Of a stretch of DNA of 64,000 bases, positions 17,480 through 26,785 are shown one piece after another. Origin of the DNA: an uncultured Paracoccaceae bacterium (GTDB taxonomy: Bacteria > Pseudomonadota > Alphaproteobacteria > Rhodobacterales > Rhodobacteraceae); contig CANKYO010000009.1 of NCBI GenBank assembly GCA_947488175.1, positions 62,001 to 126,000 of the forward strand, given 5' to 3'. A program made the position numbers and the translations under genes. The notes below the pieces were generated by a model, which did not search any database, was not told where the DNA came from, and was given only the letters and a program-made list of their open reading frames with translations. Each line of letters begins with the position of its first letter. Position 1 is the first letter of the stretch.

Positions 17480-18727
17480 ATGCATGCAAGCCTCATGCGC
17501 ATGCTCCTCTCCTTCGCGTCATTGTTCCTGTCCGTTGCTTTGCTGCAGCTGTCCTCGGGCGGTGTCGGGCCATTGGACGCGCTGACCGGGCTGGAGGCCG
17601 GGTTTTCCAAGGCAGAGGTGGGCTTTCTGGGATCCGCCCATTTCTTTGGCTTTTTCATCGGCTGCTGGTGGGCGCCGCGCCTGATGGGCAGTGTCGGCCA
17701 CAGCCGTGCCTATGCCACATTCACAGCGATGGGGGCGATCGGGCTGGCGGCACATGTGGTGGTGGCAGATCCTTATTTCTGGGCTTTGTTCCGGGTGGCA
17801 TCCGGTATCTGCGTGGCCGGATGCTATACCGTGATCGAGGCTTGGTTGCAGGCCAAGGTCACCAATGAAACCCGCGGGCGGGCCATGGGCAGTTATCGCA
17901 TCGCGGATATGGGCGCATCCTTTGTCGCGCAGTTCATGATCGGGGCGCTGGCCAATCTGGAAACCTATATCGCCTACAATATCCTGACGATCCTGTGCTG
18001 TGCCTCGCTTTTGCCGCTGGCGCTGACCCGCATCGCGCAACCCGTGACGCCCGCGGCCACGCGGCTGCGCCCCGCACTTGCCTGGGCCTGTTCACCGCTC
18101 GGGGTTGCTGCCGTGCTGGTCGCGGCCTTGTCGAGCGCGTCTTTCCGAATGGTTGGGCCGATCTATGGGCAAGAGGTTGGGCTGGGCGCGGACCAGATCG
18201 GTTATTTCCTGGCTGCCTTTGTCGCAGGCGGCGCGCTGGCGCAATATCCAGTGGGCTGGCTGGCCGATAAATATGACCGGCGCTGGGTGATGATCTGGTT
18301 GTCGGTCGCCGCCGTGATTGCCTGTGCATTCACGGTCGCCACGTCAAACAACGGCACCATCACCGTTCTGTTTGCTGCCGGTTTTTTCGGGCTGACCACC
18401 TTTCCGATCTATTCGGTCGCCACCGCCCATGCCCATGATTTTGCCACGTCAGATCAACGGGTTGAACTGTCGGCGGCGCTGATGTTTTTCTACGCGGTCG
18501 GTGCCATTGCGGCCCCTTATACCACATCAGCCCTGATCGCGGCGTTCGGGCCTGCGGCGCTATTCTATTTCATCTCAGCCGGGCATATCCTCTTGATCAT
18601 CTTCGGCCTTGGCCGGATGCGCGTGCGTGGCACACCAGAGGACAGGACGCGCTATGTCTACGCGCCCCGCACCAGCTTTGGCATCGGTAGGCTGCTGGGC
18701 CGCGTCCGGGATCAGAAGAAACGGTAG
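17480..18727 (+). CDS. MFS transporter
   Basis: 415 residues with about 12 hydrophobic helices and the internal duplication of the major facilitator superfamily. The loop 2-3 region carries GSVGHSRAY and the matching loop in the second half is WLADKYDRRWVM. It resembles the YcaD/CsbX-like branch. Substrate unknown. The start could also be a Met five codons downstream. Its 3' end overlaps the convergent outer-membrane-protein gene by 16 bp. Confidence 0.88.
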   Translation: MHASLMRMLLSFASLFLSVALLQLSSGGVGPLDALTGLEAGFSKAEVGFLGSAHFFGFFIGCWWAPRLMGSVGHSRAYATFTAMGAIGLAAHVVVADPYFWALFRVASGICVAGCYTVIEAWLQAKVTNETRGRAMGSYRIADMGASFVAQFMIGALANLETYIAYNILTILCCASLLPLALTRIAQPVTPAATRLRPALAWACSPLGVAAVLVAALSSASFRMVGPIYGQEVGLGADQIGYFLAAFVAGGALAQYPVGWLADKYDRRWVMIWLSVAAVIACAFTVATSNNGTITVLFAAGFFGLTTFPIYSVATAHAHDFATSDQRVELSAALMFFYAVGAIAAPYTTSALIAAFGPAALFYFISAGHILLIIFGLGRMRVRGTPEDRTRYVYAPRTSFGIGRLLGRVRDQKKR

Positions 18728-19188
18728 ATCATCGCAATGCGGGTGGTTGTCACCGCGTCGGTAAAGCCGCCGAAGTCCTCGTCCAGGAAATCGCGGATGA
18801 ATTCGCCACGCAGGCTCCACCGGTCCGAGAAGTCACGTTCCACACCGATACCGAAATTGGAGCCGTCATTATCCTCATCACCAAACTGATAGCGCGTGAC
18901 CCCGACCGCACCAAGAATGGTGTAGTCGCCGATGTCATACATACCAATCAGGCGCAGGCGGTTTGTGTCATAATCGGTGTTGCCATTCAGCGGCATACCG
19001 ATATCCAGTTCAACCCCGTAGCGGAGTGTCGGGCCGCCAAACGTCACGCCGCCGAGCCAGGAAAATCCGGCCTGATCTTCGCCCGAATGCGGTTTGCCGT
19101 AATCAAGGCCAAGGCCGCCATGGAACTCTTGCGCTGTTGCCGCCGACCCGATGCAAAGGGCGCAAAGCGCTGCCAGAATGGTTTTCAT
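18712..19188 (-). CDS. Predicted outer-membrane beta-barrel protein
   Basis: 158 residues from the ATG at 19188 (GAGGG upstream). A clear signal peptide ends near ATAQ-EF (residues 19-22). The mature part consists of alternating polar/hydrophobic strands ending in the C-terminal aromatic IYRFF, typical of small outer-membrane barrels assembled by BAM. Function unknown. Confidence 0.75.
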   Translation of the reverse strand: MKTILAALCALCIGSAATAQEFHGGLGLDYGKPHSGEDQAGFSWLGGVTFGGPTLRYGVELDIGMPLNGNTDYDTNRLRLIGMYDIGDYTILGAVGVTRYQFGDEDNDGSNFGIGVERDFSDRWSLRGEFIRDFLDEDFGGFTDAVTTTRIAMIYRFF

Positions 19189-19324
19189 CAAAAGTCCCTC
19201 CGGTTGATGTGCCTTTGCGGCAAACTAACCATGCATATGCAGAATGACCAGCACCCGCGCGCAACATCTGGCATCTGCCGCACGCCCCCGCTAGAACGGC
19301 GCAAACGCATGGGACCGCACCGCT

Positions 19325-21091
19325 ATGGCACGTCATCTGATTACATCCGCAATTCCCTATATCAACGGGATCAAACATCTGGGAAACCTGATCGGCAGCC
19401 AGTTGCCTGCCGACCTTTATGCCCGCTACCTGCGCCAGCGCGGTCATGAGGTGTTGTTTCTGTGTGCGACAGACGAACACGGCACCCCCGCCGAACTGGC
19501 CGCTGCCAAGGCGGGCAAACCGGTGGCCGAATACTGCGCCGAAATGCACACCGTCCAGTCGCAGATCGCTGACGGGTTCCGATTGTCGTTCGATCATTTC
19601 GGCCGGTCATCCAGCCCGCAGAACCACAAGCTGACGCAAGCATTCGCAGGCCGTCTGGCCGAGGTTGGCCTTATCAAGGAAGTGACCGAGAAGCAGGTTT
19701 ATTCGGTAGCTGACGGTCGGTTCCTGCCGGATCGGTATATTGAGGGCACATGCCCCAATTGCGGGTTTGAAAGCGCGCGGGGCGACCAGTGCGACAATTG
19801 TACCAAGCAGTTGGACCCGACCGACCTGATCAACCCGCATTCGACCATTTCGGGCGCGACCGATCTGGAAGTCCGCGAAACCAAGCATCTGTATCTGCGC
19901 CAGTCCGAACTGAAGGAAGACCTACACAGATGGATACTTAGCAAAATCAGACCAACCGTATTGAGGGTCGACGGTGTCAAGCAGGAGACCGAAGCAAAGG
20001 ACTATTGGCCAGTTCTCACCACCTCCATCGCACTTAAGTGGCTCAATGACGGCGACGGCTTGCAGGATCGCGGCATCACCCGCGATTTGGACTGGGGTAT
20101 CCCGGTAAAAAAGGGCGACCAGACATGGCCCGGCATGGAAGGCAAGGTGTTCTATGTCTGGTTCGACGCCCCCATCGAATACATCGCCTGCGCGCAGGAA
20201 TGGGAAGATGCAGGCAAAGGCACCGGTTGGGAACGCTGGTGGCGGACCGACAAAGGGGCCGATGACGTGACCTATACGCAGTTCATGGGCAAGGATAACG
20301 TGCCGTTCCATACGCTTAGTTTTCCTGCCACCATTCTTGGCAGTCAGGAACCGTGGAAGCTGGTCGATTACATCAAATCGTTCAACTACCTCAACTATGA
20401 TGGCGGCCAGTTCAGCACATCGCGAGGGCGCGGTGTCTTCATGGATCAGGCCCTGGAAATCCTGCCGCCGGATTACTGGCGCTGGTGGCTGCTCAGCCAT
20501 GCACCGGAATCCTCCGATGCGGAGTTCACGTGGGAAACGTTCCAGACGGACGTGAACAAAGACCTTGCCGATGTGCTGGGTAATTTCGTCAGCCGGATTA
20601 CCAAGTTCTGCCGCTCCAAATTCTCCGAGGCGGTGCCGGACGGGGGCGAATACGGCCCGGCAGAGGAAAAACTGATCGTCGATCTGACCGCGCGCATCCG
20701 CGCCTATGAAAAGCACATGGATGCGATTGAGGTCCGTAAGGCTGCATCGGAATTGCGGGCGATCTGGGTGCTGGGGAACGAATATCTGCAGGCCAACGCG
20801 CCATGGACCACATTCAAGACGGACCCTGACACAGCCGCCATGCAGGTGCGGCTGGCGCTGAACCTGATCCGCATCTACGCCGTGCTGTCAGCGGCCTTTA
20901 TCCCCGATGCAAGCGCCGACTTGCTGGCCGCCATGCAGACCGAAGATGACAGTTGGCCCGACGATGTGCAGGCCGCCCTCACCGCCCTGCCCGCAGGTCA
21001 TGTTTTCACGGTGCCAGACAATCAGTTCCGAAAAATTACGGATGAAGAACGTGAAGACTGGGCCGAAAGGTTCGCAGGCAAGCGGGATTAA
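19325..21091 (+). CDS. metG: Methionyl-tRNA synthetase
   Basis: 588-residue class I aminoacyl-tRNA synthetase. The HIGH-type motif is [11 protein letters not shown] (11-21). Four zinc-type Cys are at 143, 146, 156 and 159. The KMSKS position reads QFSTSRG (362-368). Residues about 207-229 look like an in-frame insertion of lower G+C relative to relatives I recall. No C-terminal dimerisation domain is present. It is convergent with phyR, overlapping by 4 bp. Confidence 0.95.
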   Translation: MARHLITSAIPYINGIKHLGNLIGSQLPADLYARYLRQRGHEVLFLCATDEHGTPAELAAAKAGKPVAEYCAEMHTVQSQIADGFRLSFDHFGRSSSPQNHKLTQAFAGRLAEVGLIKEVTEKQVYSVADGRFLPDRYIEGTCPNCGFESARGDQCDNCTKQLDPTDLINPHSTISGATDLEVRETKHLYLRQSELKEDLHRWILSKIRPTVLRVDGVKQETEAKDYWPVLTTSIALKWLNDGDGLQDRGITRDLDWGIPVKKGDQTWPGMEGKVFYVWFDAPIEYIACAQEWEDAGKGTGWERWWRTDKGADDVTYTQFMGKDNVPFHTLSFPATILGSQEPWKLVDYIKSFNYLNYDGGQFSTSRGRGVFMDQALEILPPDYWRWWLLSHAPESSDAEFTWETFQTDVNKDLADVLGNFVSRITKFCRSKFSEAVPDGGEYGPAEEKLIVDLTARIRAYEKHMDAIEVRKAASELRAIWVLGNEYLQANAPWTTFKTDPDTAAMQVRLALNLIRIYAVLSAAFIPDASADLLAAMQTEDDSWPDDVQAALTALPAGHVFTVPDNQFRKITDEEREDWAERFAGKRD

Positions 21092-21894
21092 TTGTGCAGC
21101 TCCGCAGTGCTGCGAAAGAACATGGCCTGGCTGATTGCCGACTGAACCTGTTCTTCTGCATAGGGCTTGGTGATGACAAAGGCGGGTTCACGCCGCTCGC
21201 CTGTCAGCAACCGTTCGGGGAAGGCGGTGATGAAGATCACCGGAATACCCCTTGCCGCACGCAGGATATCATCAACAGCGTCAATGCCCGAAGTCCCATC
21301 GGCCAGCTGGATATCGGACAGGATCAGATCAGGTTTGTGATCCGCTGCCAGCGCCACGGCCTGCCCATGGGTGGCCGCGGCCCCTGTCACTTCATGACCC
21401 ATCGACTCCACAATATCCTGCAGATCCATGGCGATCATTGATTCATCCTCGATCACCATGACGCGGCCACGGATGCTTTTCTTCATTTCGCGGCGGGCTG
21501 TGCTGATCAGATTCTCGATCTCGGGCAAGGTCTTGTCCATGATCTCCGCAATCTGCCGGAATGACAGCTCTTCAATAGCATGCAGCAGCAGGGCCTGCCG
21601 GGAATGCGGGGTCAGTTCCTGAAGATAAAGCTGCGCCTGGGCGACCAGCCCGTCCTCGGCCACCATGCCAAAGCTGCCACGATTCCAGACCTGAAAGAAG
21701 GCGCGAAATAACCCGACCTTAAGTGATGAGGCGGATAATACGGTTGATGGATCATCCAGCACAATTTGCAGCGCGCCCAGCGCATATTCGTCGCCCAGCG
21801 ACTGGTCACCGCTCAGCGCGCGGGCATGCCGCCGCAGATGGGGCAGGGCGGCCGCCAGGCGGACAGATAGGGGCTGTGACACATCGTCTTGCAT
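21088..21894 (-). CDS. phyR: General stress response regulator PhyR
   Basis: 268 residues. The N-terminal half (about 10-140) is a degenerate ECF-sigma-like domain ([26 protein letters not shown]); the C-terminal half is a receiver with phospho-acceptor Asp194 in [10 protein letters not shown]. In the known mechanism, phosphorylated PhyR binds the anti-sigma factor NepR and frees EcfG. It is divergent from nepR-ecfG with a 104-bp spacer. No cognate HWE/HisKA2 kinase is present in the window. Confidence 0.97.
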   Translation of the reverse strand: MQDDVSQPLSVRLAAALPHLRRHARALSGDQSLGDEYALGALQIVLDDPSTVLSASSLKVGLFRAFFQVWNRGSFGMVAEDGLVAQAQLYLQELTPHSRQALLLHAIEELSFRQIAEIMDKTLPEIENLISTARREMKKSIRGRVMVIEDESMIAMDLQDIVESMGHEVTGAAATHGQAVALAADHKPDLILSDIQLADGTSGIDAVDDILRAARGIPVIFITAFPERLLTGERREPAFVITKPYAEEQVQSAISQAMFFRSTAELHN

Positions 21895-21925
21895 AATGAA
21901 AATAGTACCCTGTGGCGTGAGCTAT

Positions 21926-21951
21926 GGAACACAATACAACCCTGTGGCGTT
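21926..21951 (+). promoter_or_regulatory. EcfG-type promoter of nepR-ecfG
   Basis: GGAAC (21926-21930), a 17-bp spacer, then CGTT (21948-21951), the published alphaproteobacterial EcfG consensus GGAAC-N16/17-CGTT. It points at nepR, whose ATG is 48 bp beyond the -10 element, implying autoregulation. A 12-bp direct repeat ACCCTGTGGCGT (21907 and 21939, 32-bp period) overlaps the region. Confidence 0.8.
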
Positions 21952-21998
21952 TATGGAATAGTCAGTTAGAATAAATTGCACCCCAATGAGTACCTTAA

Positions 21999-22163
21999 AT
22001 GCCAAAACACCCGAAAAGATCGAAGGTCGAACGCGATATCGACGAAAACCTGCGCAAGGTCTACCAGCGCATGGTGGAACAAGAGGTGCCGGATCGTTTC
22101 AAGGAGCTGCTCGACCGCCTCAAACAATCCGAAGACGATCAGGACCCGGGGCAAAACATATGA
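21999..22163 (+). CDS. nepR: Anti-sigma factor NepR
   Basis: 54-residue protein, easily missed because of its size. Its core IDENLRKVYQRMVEQEVPDR followed by FKELLDRLKQ matches the two-helix NepR motif that binds EcfG and phosphorylated PhyR. A TAA stop sits directly before the ATG, so the start is fixed. It overlaps ecfG by 4 bp (ATGA) and faces phyR across a shared spacer, the canonical general-stress arrangement. Confidence 0.92.
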   Translation: MPKHPKRSKVERDIDENLRKVYQRMVEQEVPDRFKELLDRLKQSEDDQDPGQNI

Positions 22164-22681
22164 GCCCAGCGTTAGATCAAGCCGATCCACGCGACGAAAT
22201 TGTTGAATTTCTGCCCGAGATGCGCGCCTTTGCGCTCAGCCTGACGCGAAACCCATCGCAGGCTGACGATCTTGTGCAGGATGCGATCATCAAGGCCTGG
22301 AAGAGCTTTCATCAGTTCGAAGCCAGTACCAATCTGCGGGCCTGGCTGTTCACGATTGTACGAAACACCTTTTATTCCGACCTGCGCCGCAAGCGGCGCG
22401 AAGTTGCCCATATCGAAACCACGCTGACCGAGATGATCAGTGACGGGCAAACACCGGACACCCGGATCGAATTGATGGATTTTGAAAAAGCGCTGGTGTT
22501 ACTGCCGGACGAACAACGCGAGGCGCTTATTCTCGTCGGTGCCAGTGGGATGTCTTATGAAGAGGCTGCCGAAACCTGCAACGTCGCCATTGGTACGATC
22601 AAAAGCCGGATCAACCGCGGCCGCAAACGGCTGGCCGAACTACTTGAATACAAAAACGAAACAGACCAGAACGATGACTGA
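22160..22681 (+). CDS. ecfG: RNA polymerase sigma factor EcfG (general stress)
   Basis: 173-residue ECF sigma factor. Region 2 (about 28-80) contains DLVQDAIIKAWKSFHQF and region 4 (about 108-160) contains LPDEQREALILVG plus the helix-turn-helix SYEEAAETCNVAIGTIKSR. The start at 22160 overlaps the nepR stop. Adjacency to nepR and phyR makes it EcfG rather than another ECF group. It probably drives its own operon from the promoter at 21926. Confidence 0.96.
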   Translation: MSPALDQADPRDEIVEFLPEMRAFALSLTRNPSQADDLVQDAIIKAWKSFHQFEASTNLRAWLFTIVRNTFYSDLRRKRREVAHIETTLTEMISDGQTPDTRIELMDFEKALVLLPDEQREALILVGASGMSYEEAAETCNVAIGTIKSRINRGRKRLAELLEYKNETDQNDD

Positions 22682-22702
22682 TCAGGGTCAGGTGCGTTTG
22701 AA

Positions 22703-23299
22703 ATGCCCAAAAAACCGCTTAGCGATGCCCCAGAGGTCGCGGTCACCAGCACCGCCGCATTGCGCGACTGGCTGACCGAGAATCACACCCGCACCGATGG
22801 CGTGTGGATCGTCACTTACAAGAAATCGCATGCCGACAAACACATCCCCGCCGGCACCATCGTGGATACGTGTCTTTGTTTTGGCTGGGTCGACAGCCTG
22901 CCGCGCGCCAAGGATGACGCGCGCACGATGCTCTATATCAGCCCGCGCAAACCCGGTTCGAACTGGAGCCGGGTGAACAAGGACAAGGTCACGCGGCTTG
23001 AGGCCGAAGATCTGATGCATCCCGCCGGACAGGCCGTGGTTTCGCGCGCCATGGCGGACGGCAGCTGGACCGCCCTTGATGACGTCGAAAACCTTGTCAT
23101 CCCGCCCGACCTGCAGGCGCGCTTCGATGCCACACCGGGCGCTCAGGCGAACTGGGACAGTTTTCCGCGCTCCGTCAAACGCGGTGCGCTGGAAATCCTG
23201 CTGAATGCAAAACGGGCAGCAACCCGCGCCGCACGGGTTGATCAGATCGTCAGCGAAAGCGCAGAAAACAGGCGCCCCTTCCAGTGGCGCAAGCGTTGA
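22703..23299 (+). CDS. YdeI/OmpD-associated family protein
   Basis: 198 residues with the family blocks GVWIVTYKKSH, DTCLCFGWVDSLPRAKD and YISPRKPGSNWSRVNK, and a basic C-terminus ending RPFQWRKR. The family is widespread; proposed roles in peptide or stress resistance are weakly supported. It is 21 bp downstream of ecfG on the same strand, so it could belong to the general stress operon. Confidence 0.85.
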   Translation: MPKKPLSDAPEVAVTSTAALRDWLTENHTRTDGVWIVTYKKSHADKHIPAGTIVDTCLCFGWVDSLPRAKDDARTMLYISPRKPGSNWSRVNKDKVTRLEAEDLMHPAGQAVVSRAMADGSWTALDDVENLVIPPDLQARFDATPGAQANWDSFPRSVKRGALEILLNAKRAATRAARVDQIVSESAENRRPFQWRKR

Positions 23300-23360
23300 C
23301 CTTGGCGGCTTGCTCAAATCTGCTAGGCTCTGCCAAAATCCAACTTGCGCGAGCGTCCTT

Positions 23361-24149
23361 ATGTTCAAATCCGTCGTTCTGATCACCGCCCTTCTCGCCT
23401 CTCCCGCTCTGGCGGCGCAATGCGGCAATGACGCCAGCGGGTTCACGGCATGGAAACAGCAATTCGCCCGCGAAGCAGCCAGCGCAGGCGTCGGTCAACG
23501 GGGCCTGCAGGCCCTTGCGCAGACCACCTATGCCACCCGCACGATTAATGCGGACCGCAATCAGCGGTCATTCCGCTATGATCTTGACGATTTCATGCGC
23601 ATTCGCGGGGCCGACACGATTGTCGCACAGGGCAAGCGGCGCATCGCCCGCAACCCGGCATTCTACGATTCCATCGAACGTGCATTCGGCGTGCCTGCAG
23701 CGGTTGTTGTCGCCATCCACGGCATGGAAACCGGATTCGGCAACTTCATGGGCGACGCGAATGTCGTGTCAGCCATCACCACGTTGGCCTATGATTGCAG
23801 ACGCTCCGAATTCTTTACCGGTCACGCGCTAGCAGCGCTGAAGCTGGTCGATCAGGGCAGCCTGTCATCGAACACCCTTGGAGCGATGCATGGCGAACTG
23901 GGCCACACCCAGTTCCTGCCCGGCAATGTGATCGCCTATGGCTATGACGGTGATGGCAACGGGGTCATCGACCTGACTAACCTGACCGACAGCCTGGCAT
24001 CAACCGCGAATTTCCTGCGCCAGAAAGGCTGGCGACCTGGCGCGGGCTATCAGGAAGGCCAGCCCAACTTTGCCGTGATCCAGCAGTGGAATGCTGCCGG
24101 GGTCTATCAAAAGGCGATTGCGATCATGGCCGCGCGGATCGAAGGGTAG
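23361..24149 (+). CDS. Lytic murein transglycosylase (MltB-like)
   Basis: 262 residues from the ATG at 23361. A signal peptide ends near ALAA-QC (18-20). The GH103-like catalytic domain follows, with the predicted catalytic Glu in GMETGFGNFMG and later family motifs GELGHTQFLPGNV and DLTDSLASTANFL. It cleaves peptidoglycan glycan strands in the periplasm. There is no lipobox at the cleavage site, so it is likely soluble. It is convergent with the cox operon. Confidence 0.9.
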   Translation: MFKSVVLITALLASPALAAQCGNDASGFTAWKQQFAREAASAGVGQRGLQALAQTTYATRTINADRNQRSFRYDLDDFMRIRGADTIVAQGKRRIARNPAFYDSIERAFGVPAAVVVAIHGMETGFGNFMGDANVVSAITTLAYDCRRSEFFTGHALAALKLVDQGSLSSNTLGAMHGELGHTQFLPGNVIAYGYDGDGNGVIDLTNLTDSLASTANFLRQKGWRPGAGYQEGQPNFAVIQQWNAAGVYQKAIAIMAARIEG

Positions 24150-24195
24150 GCACGCAGCGTGTGCGTTGGCTACGCGCAAACTGCCCCAATCGCGA

Positions 24196-24651
24196 TTAAC
24201 TTGCAGCCTGAGCCTCGGTCACCCGTTCGGCAAAACTGGTAAAGAACTTACCTGCCAGTTTCTTGGCAGTCCCCTGCACCAACCGGCTGCCCAATTGCGC
24301 CAGCTTGCCACCGATCTGCGCGTTGGCGTTATAAGCCAGCAGCGTGCCGCCATCCTGTTCGGTCAAGGTGACATCGGCACCACCTTTGGCGAACCCGGCG
24401 GCTCCGCCATTGCCTTCGCCCGTCAGTGAAAAATGTTCTGGCGGGTTTTCAGGGTTCAATGTGACATTGCCACTGAACTTGGCCTTCACAGGTCCGATTT
24501 TCAGGACAACCTTGGCCTCAAGCTCGGTATCGGAATGCTTGATCAACTCTTCGCAGCCCGGGATGCAATCCTTCAATATTTCGGGGTCGTTCAATGCTGC
24601 GTACACAACATCGCGTGGCGCCTCGATCAGGATTTCGTCTTTGAGTTCCAT
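24196..24651 (-). CDS. coxG: Carbon monoxide dehydrogenase accessory protein CoxG
   Basis: 151-residue SRPBCC-fold protein of the CoxG family (start MELKDEILIEAP, core GEGNGGAAGFAKGGADVTL). It is implicated in membrane recruitment of CO dehydrogenase in related systems. It is the last gene of the coxMSLDEFG run. The C-terminus is amphipathic (about 118-148), consistent with membrane or quinone association. Confidence 0.9.
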   Translation of the reverse strand: MELKDEILIEAPRDVVYAALNDPEILKDCIPGCEELIKHSDTELEAKVVLKIGPVKAKFSGNVTLNPENPPEHFSLTGEGNGGAAGFAKGGADVTLTEQDGGTLLAYNANAQIGGKLAQLGSRLVQGTAKKLAGKFFTSFAERVTEAQAAS

Positions 24652-24664
24652 TTCTTGAAGTCCT

Positions 24665-24760
24665 TCAACAACAGGGAAATTTGATGCGAGCCAGCACCTC
24701 TGTCTGCTGGGCCGTCAGTTTTGGGGCCAGTCGGCGGATCAGTTTTCGAACGGTATTCAA
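24665..24760 (-). CDS. Possible 31-codon small ORF between coxF and coxG
   Basis: A TTG at 24760 has AGAGGAA 7-8 bp upstream and opens a short frame: LNTVRKLIRRLAPKLTAQQT, then EVLARIKFPCC, then stop. It is basic and amphipathic with a CC terminus. It fills the only sizeable gap in coxD-E-F-G, which are otherwise tightly packed. It could be a real microprotein or chance; no homologue is known to me. Confidence 0.3.
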   Translation of the reverse strand: MNTVRKLIRRLAPKLTAQQTEVLARIKFPCC

Positions 24761-24779
24761 TTGCCGGTTCCTCTTCAAC

Positions 24780-25604
24780 CTAGACCAAAGCGTTACGACG
24801 AAAGGATGTGATCTGCGCCAGAACGGACAGCGCGATTTCTTCGGGCGTGATGGCATGGATATGCAGACCGGCGGGCGCATGGACACGGTTTAGATCGGCG
24901 GGGGCCACACCTTCGCCGATCAGCTTTTCACGCAAGGCCGCAAATTTCCGGCGGCTGCCGACAAACGCGACAAATCGTGTGGGGGCGGACAGCGCCTGCA
25001 TCAGCGCGGCCGCATCGCCCTGCCCTTGCGTAGCCACCACGACGAATGGGGTCCCTTCCCAGATGGTCGGATCATCAAAGCTGTCCGCGACCTGATCGAC
25101 GGCAGGTAGCGCCGTTTCGGCAGCGGCGCCCAGACAGATCGTACGCCGGAAATCGAACTTTTCGGCCAGTTCGGCCAGCGCAATGGCCACGGCGGACCCG
25201 CCGCAAATGACCAGCCGCTGACGTGGCAGGACTGGCTCGACAAAGATATCCAGCGATCCCCGGCTGGGGCAGCCATTCCGGGCATAAACGATACCGTCAC
25301 GCGCCTCTCCCGCGGCGATCCCTTCCGCCTCCAGCAATTCCTGCGGTTTGAGAGAGACGAGTTGCGGCGCGCCCTTCGATATCGCCGCAAGTGTGGCACG
25401 CCGCACCGCACCACGCACGCAATCACCCCCCAGAAACCCGGTGATCAGTGTGCCGTTTTCGTCCAGCAGCGCCTTGTCGCCCGGTTTTGCAGCTGTTGAC
25501 GATACGGTCCGCACAACCGTCGCAATCGCCACCGGGCGCCCTTCCGCTTGGCGGCGGGCCAGTTCGTCAGCGATCATCTTGTCCTGTGTCATGTGGATTG
25601 TCAT
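24780..25604 (-). CDS. coxF: CO dehydrogenase maturation protein CoxF (XdhC/CoxI family)
   Basis: 274 residues with both XdhC-type parts: an N-terminal domain (VAIATVVRTVSSTAAKPGDK, later FLGGDCVRGAVRRA) and a Rossmann-like C-terminal domain (RLVICGGSAVAIALAELA; FVAFVGSRRKFAAL). XdhC-like proteins handle molybdenum-cofactor insertion or sulfuration; CoxF is tied to assembling the Cu-S-Mo site. Its position between coxE and coxG argues for coxF rather than coxI. It overlaps coxE by 4 bp. Confidence 0.87.
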   Translation of the reverse strand: MTIHMTQDKMIADELARRQAEGRPVAIATVVRTVSSTAAKPGDKALLDENGTLITGFLGGDCVRGAVRRATLAAISKGAPQLVSLKPQELLEAEGIAAGEARDGIVYARNGCPSRGSLDIFVEPVLPRQRLVICGGSAVAIALAELAEKFDFRRTICLGAAAETALPAVDQVADSFDDPTIWEGTPFVVVATQGQGDAAALMQALSAPTRFVAFVGSRRKFAALREKLIGEGVAPADLNRVHAPAGLHIHAITPEEIALSVLAQITSFRRNALV

Positions 25605-26785
25605 AGCCTTGCCAGATGATGTTCCAGTGCCGCAATGCTGTCCAACGTGTTGGCTGCGCTGAACAAATCCAGATGTGGCAGGGCCGCTTCCATACCCCCT
25701 GCGATCGGCGCGTAATCCGCCCAGCCTTTCAACGGGTTCAACCAGATCACCTTGCAGCCCCGCTTTTTCAGTTGTTCCAACGCCGCCCCAATAATGGCCG
25801 GCGGATCGCTGTCATAACCATCAGACAGAATGATTACGACACTGCGCCCATTGACGAATTTGCGCGCATAGCTGCCTGCGAATTTCTGCAGATTGACCCC
25901 GATCTTTGACCCGCCGCCCATGCCATCGGCCAGCAATGTCACCCGGTTCAGCGCCCGCAGCGGATCAGGATCGCGCAGCGCATCGGCAATCCGCACCAGA
26001 CGGGTATGAAACACATAGGCGTCCGACGCCCCGTCTGCCCGCATCAGCCCGGCCAGAAACGCCAGAAACGGGCGCGCATACAGCATCATGGACCCGGACA
26101 CATCGCACAGCGCCACAATCTTGACAGGCCGGTCCGGGCGCGCCCGATGGGCAAGGTGCAACGGCTCACCCCCGGTGCCAAGCGACCGGCGGATCGTGCG
26201 GCGAAAATCAATCTGGCGGCCCTTACGTGCCGCCTTCCGGCGCCGAGACCGCCGGTCGCGCAGGGCGCGCCCCAGCCGGATCGCAACCTGTTCCGCCGCG
26301 CGGATATCATCGGCATCCACCAGTTCACGCAGGTCCTTTTTCATCAGGTTGCGCAAATCGGCGGCGACCAGTCTGCCGGTGCCATCGGTATATGCGTCGC
26401 CTTCGGCCTTGTCGTCCGGCGCCTGCGCAACACCGCGTTCGCCCGTCTGCGCCCCATCGCCCTTGGCGGTCGTCCTTGTGTTTTGGTGGGTCGCCCCGCT
26501 TTCGCTTGGCACGATCTTTTCGCGCACCCGGCCTTGGTTCAGCCAATAGCTGTCAAACAGCGTATCAAAGCTACCGATATCCTCTGCATTGCCCGCGCAG
26601 ACGGCCTTCAGCGCCAGCCGGACCATGTGCCGGTCGCAAGCGTTGATCTGCGTCAGCGCGGCCAGCGCCGCCGCCGTTTCGGACACGCCCAGACGAAACC
26701 CGTGCAGGCGCAGATGACCCATGAAACCCGCCACCCGTGCCGCCGGTCCCGGGTCGCGCCCGGCAAAGCGGGTCACCTTGGTCAT
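25601..26785 (-). CDS. coxE: CoxE, VWA-domain CO dehydrogenase maturation protein
   Basis: 394 residues. A C-terminal VWA domain carries the MIDAS motif DVSGS (ALCDVSGSMMLYARPF). The N-terminal half is helical and Arg-rich, with a basic block RDRRSRRRKAARKGRQ. CoxE works with the AAA+ ATPase CoxD in placing sulfur and copper in the CO dehydrogenase active site. Start and stop overlap coxD and coxF by 4 bp each. Confidence 0.92.
   Translation of the reverse strand: MTKVTRFAGRDPGPAARVAGFMGHLRLHGFRLGVSETAAALAALTQINACDRHMVRLALKAVCAGNAEDIGSFDTLFDSYWLNQGRVREKIVPSESGATHQNTRTTAKGDGAQTGERGVAQAPDDKAEGDAYTDGTGRLVAADLRNLMKKDLRELVDADDIRAAEQVAIRLGRALRDRRSRRRKAARKGRQIDFRRTIRRSLGTGGEPLHLAHRARPDRPVKIVALCDVSGSMMLYARPFLAFLAGLMRADGASDAYVFHTRLVRIADALRDPDPLRALNRVTLLADGMGGGSKIGVNLQKFAGSYARKFVNGRSVVIILSDGYDSDPPAIIGAALEQLKKRGCKVIWLNPLKGWADYAPIAGGMEAALPHLDLFSAANTLDSIAALEHHLARL

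Noticed and set aside
24665-24886. 73-codon version of the small frame downstream of coxF
   Set aside because: The first 42 codons lie over the coxF 3' end in another frame; only the part from the TTG at 24760 is worth considering.
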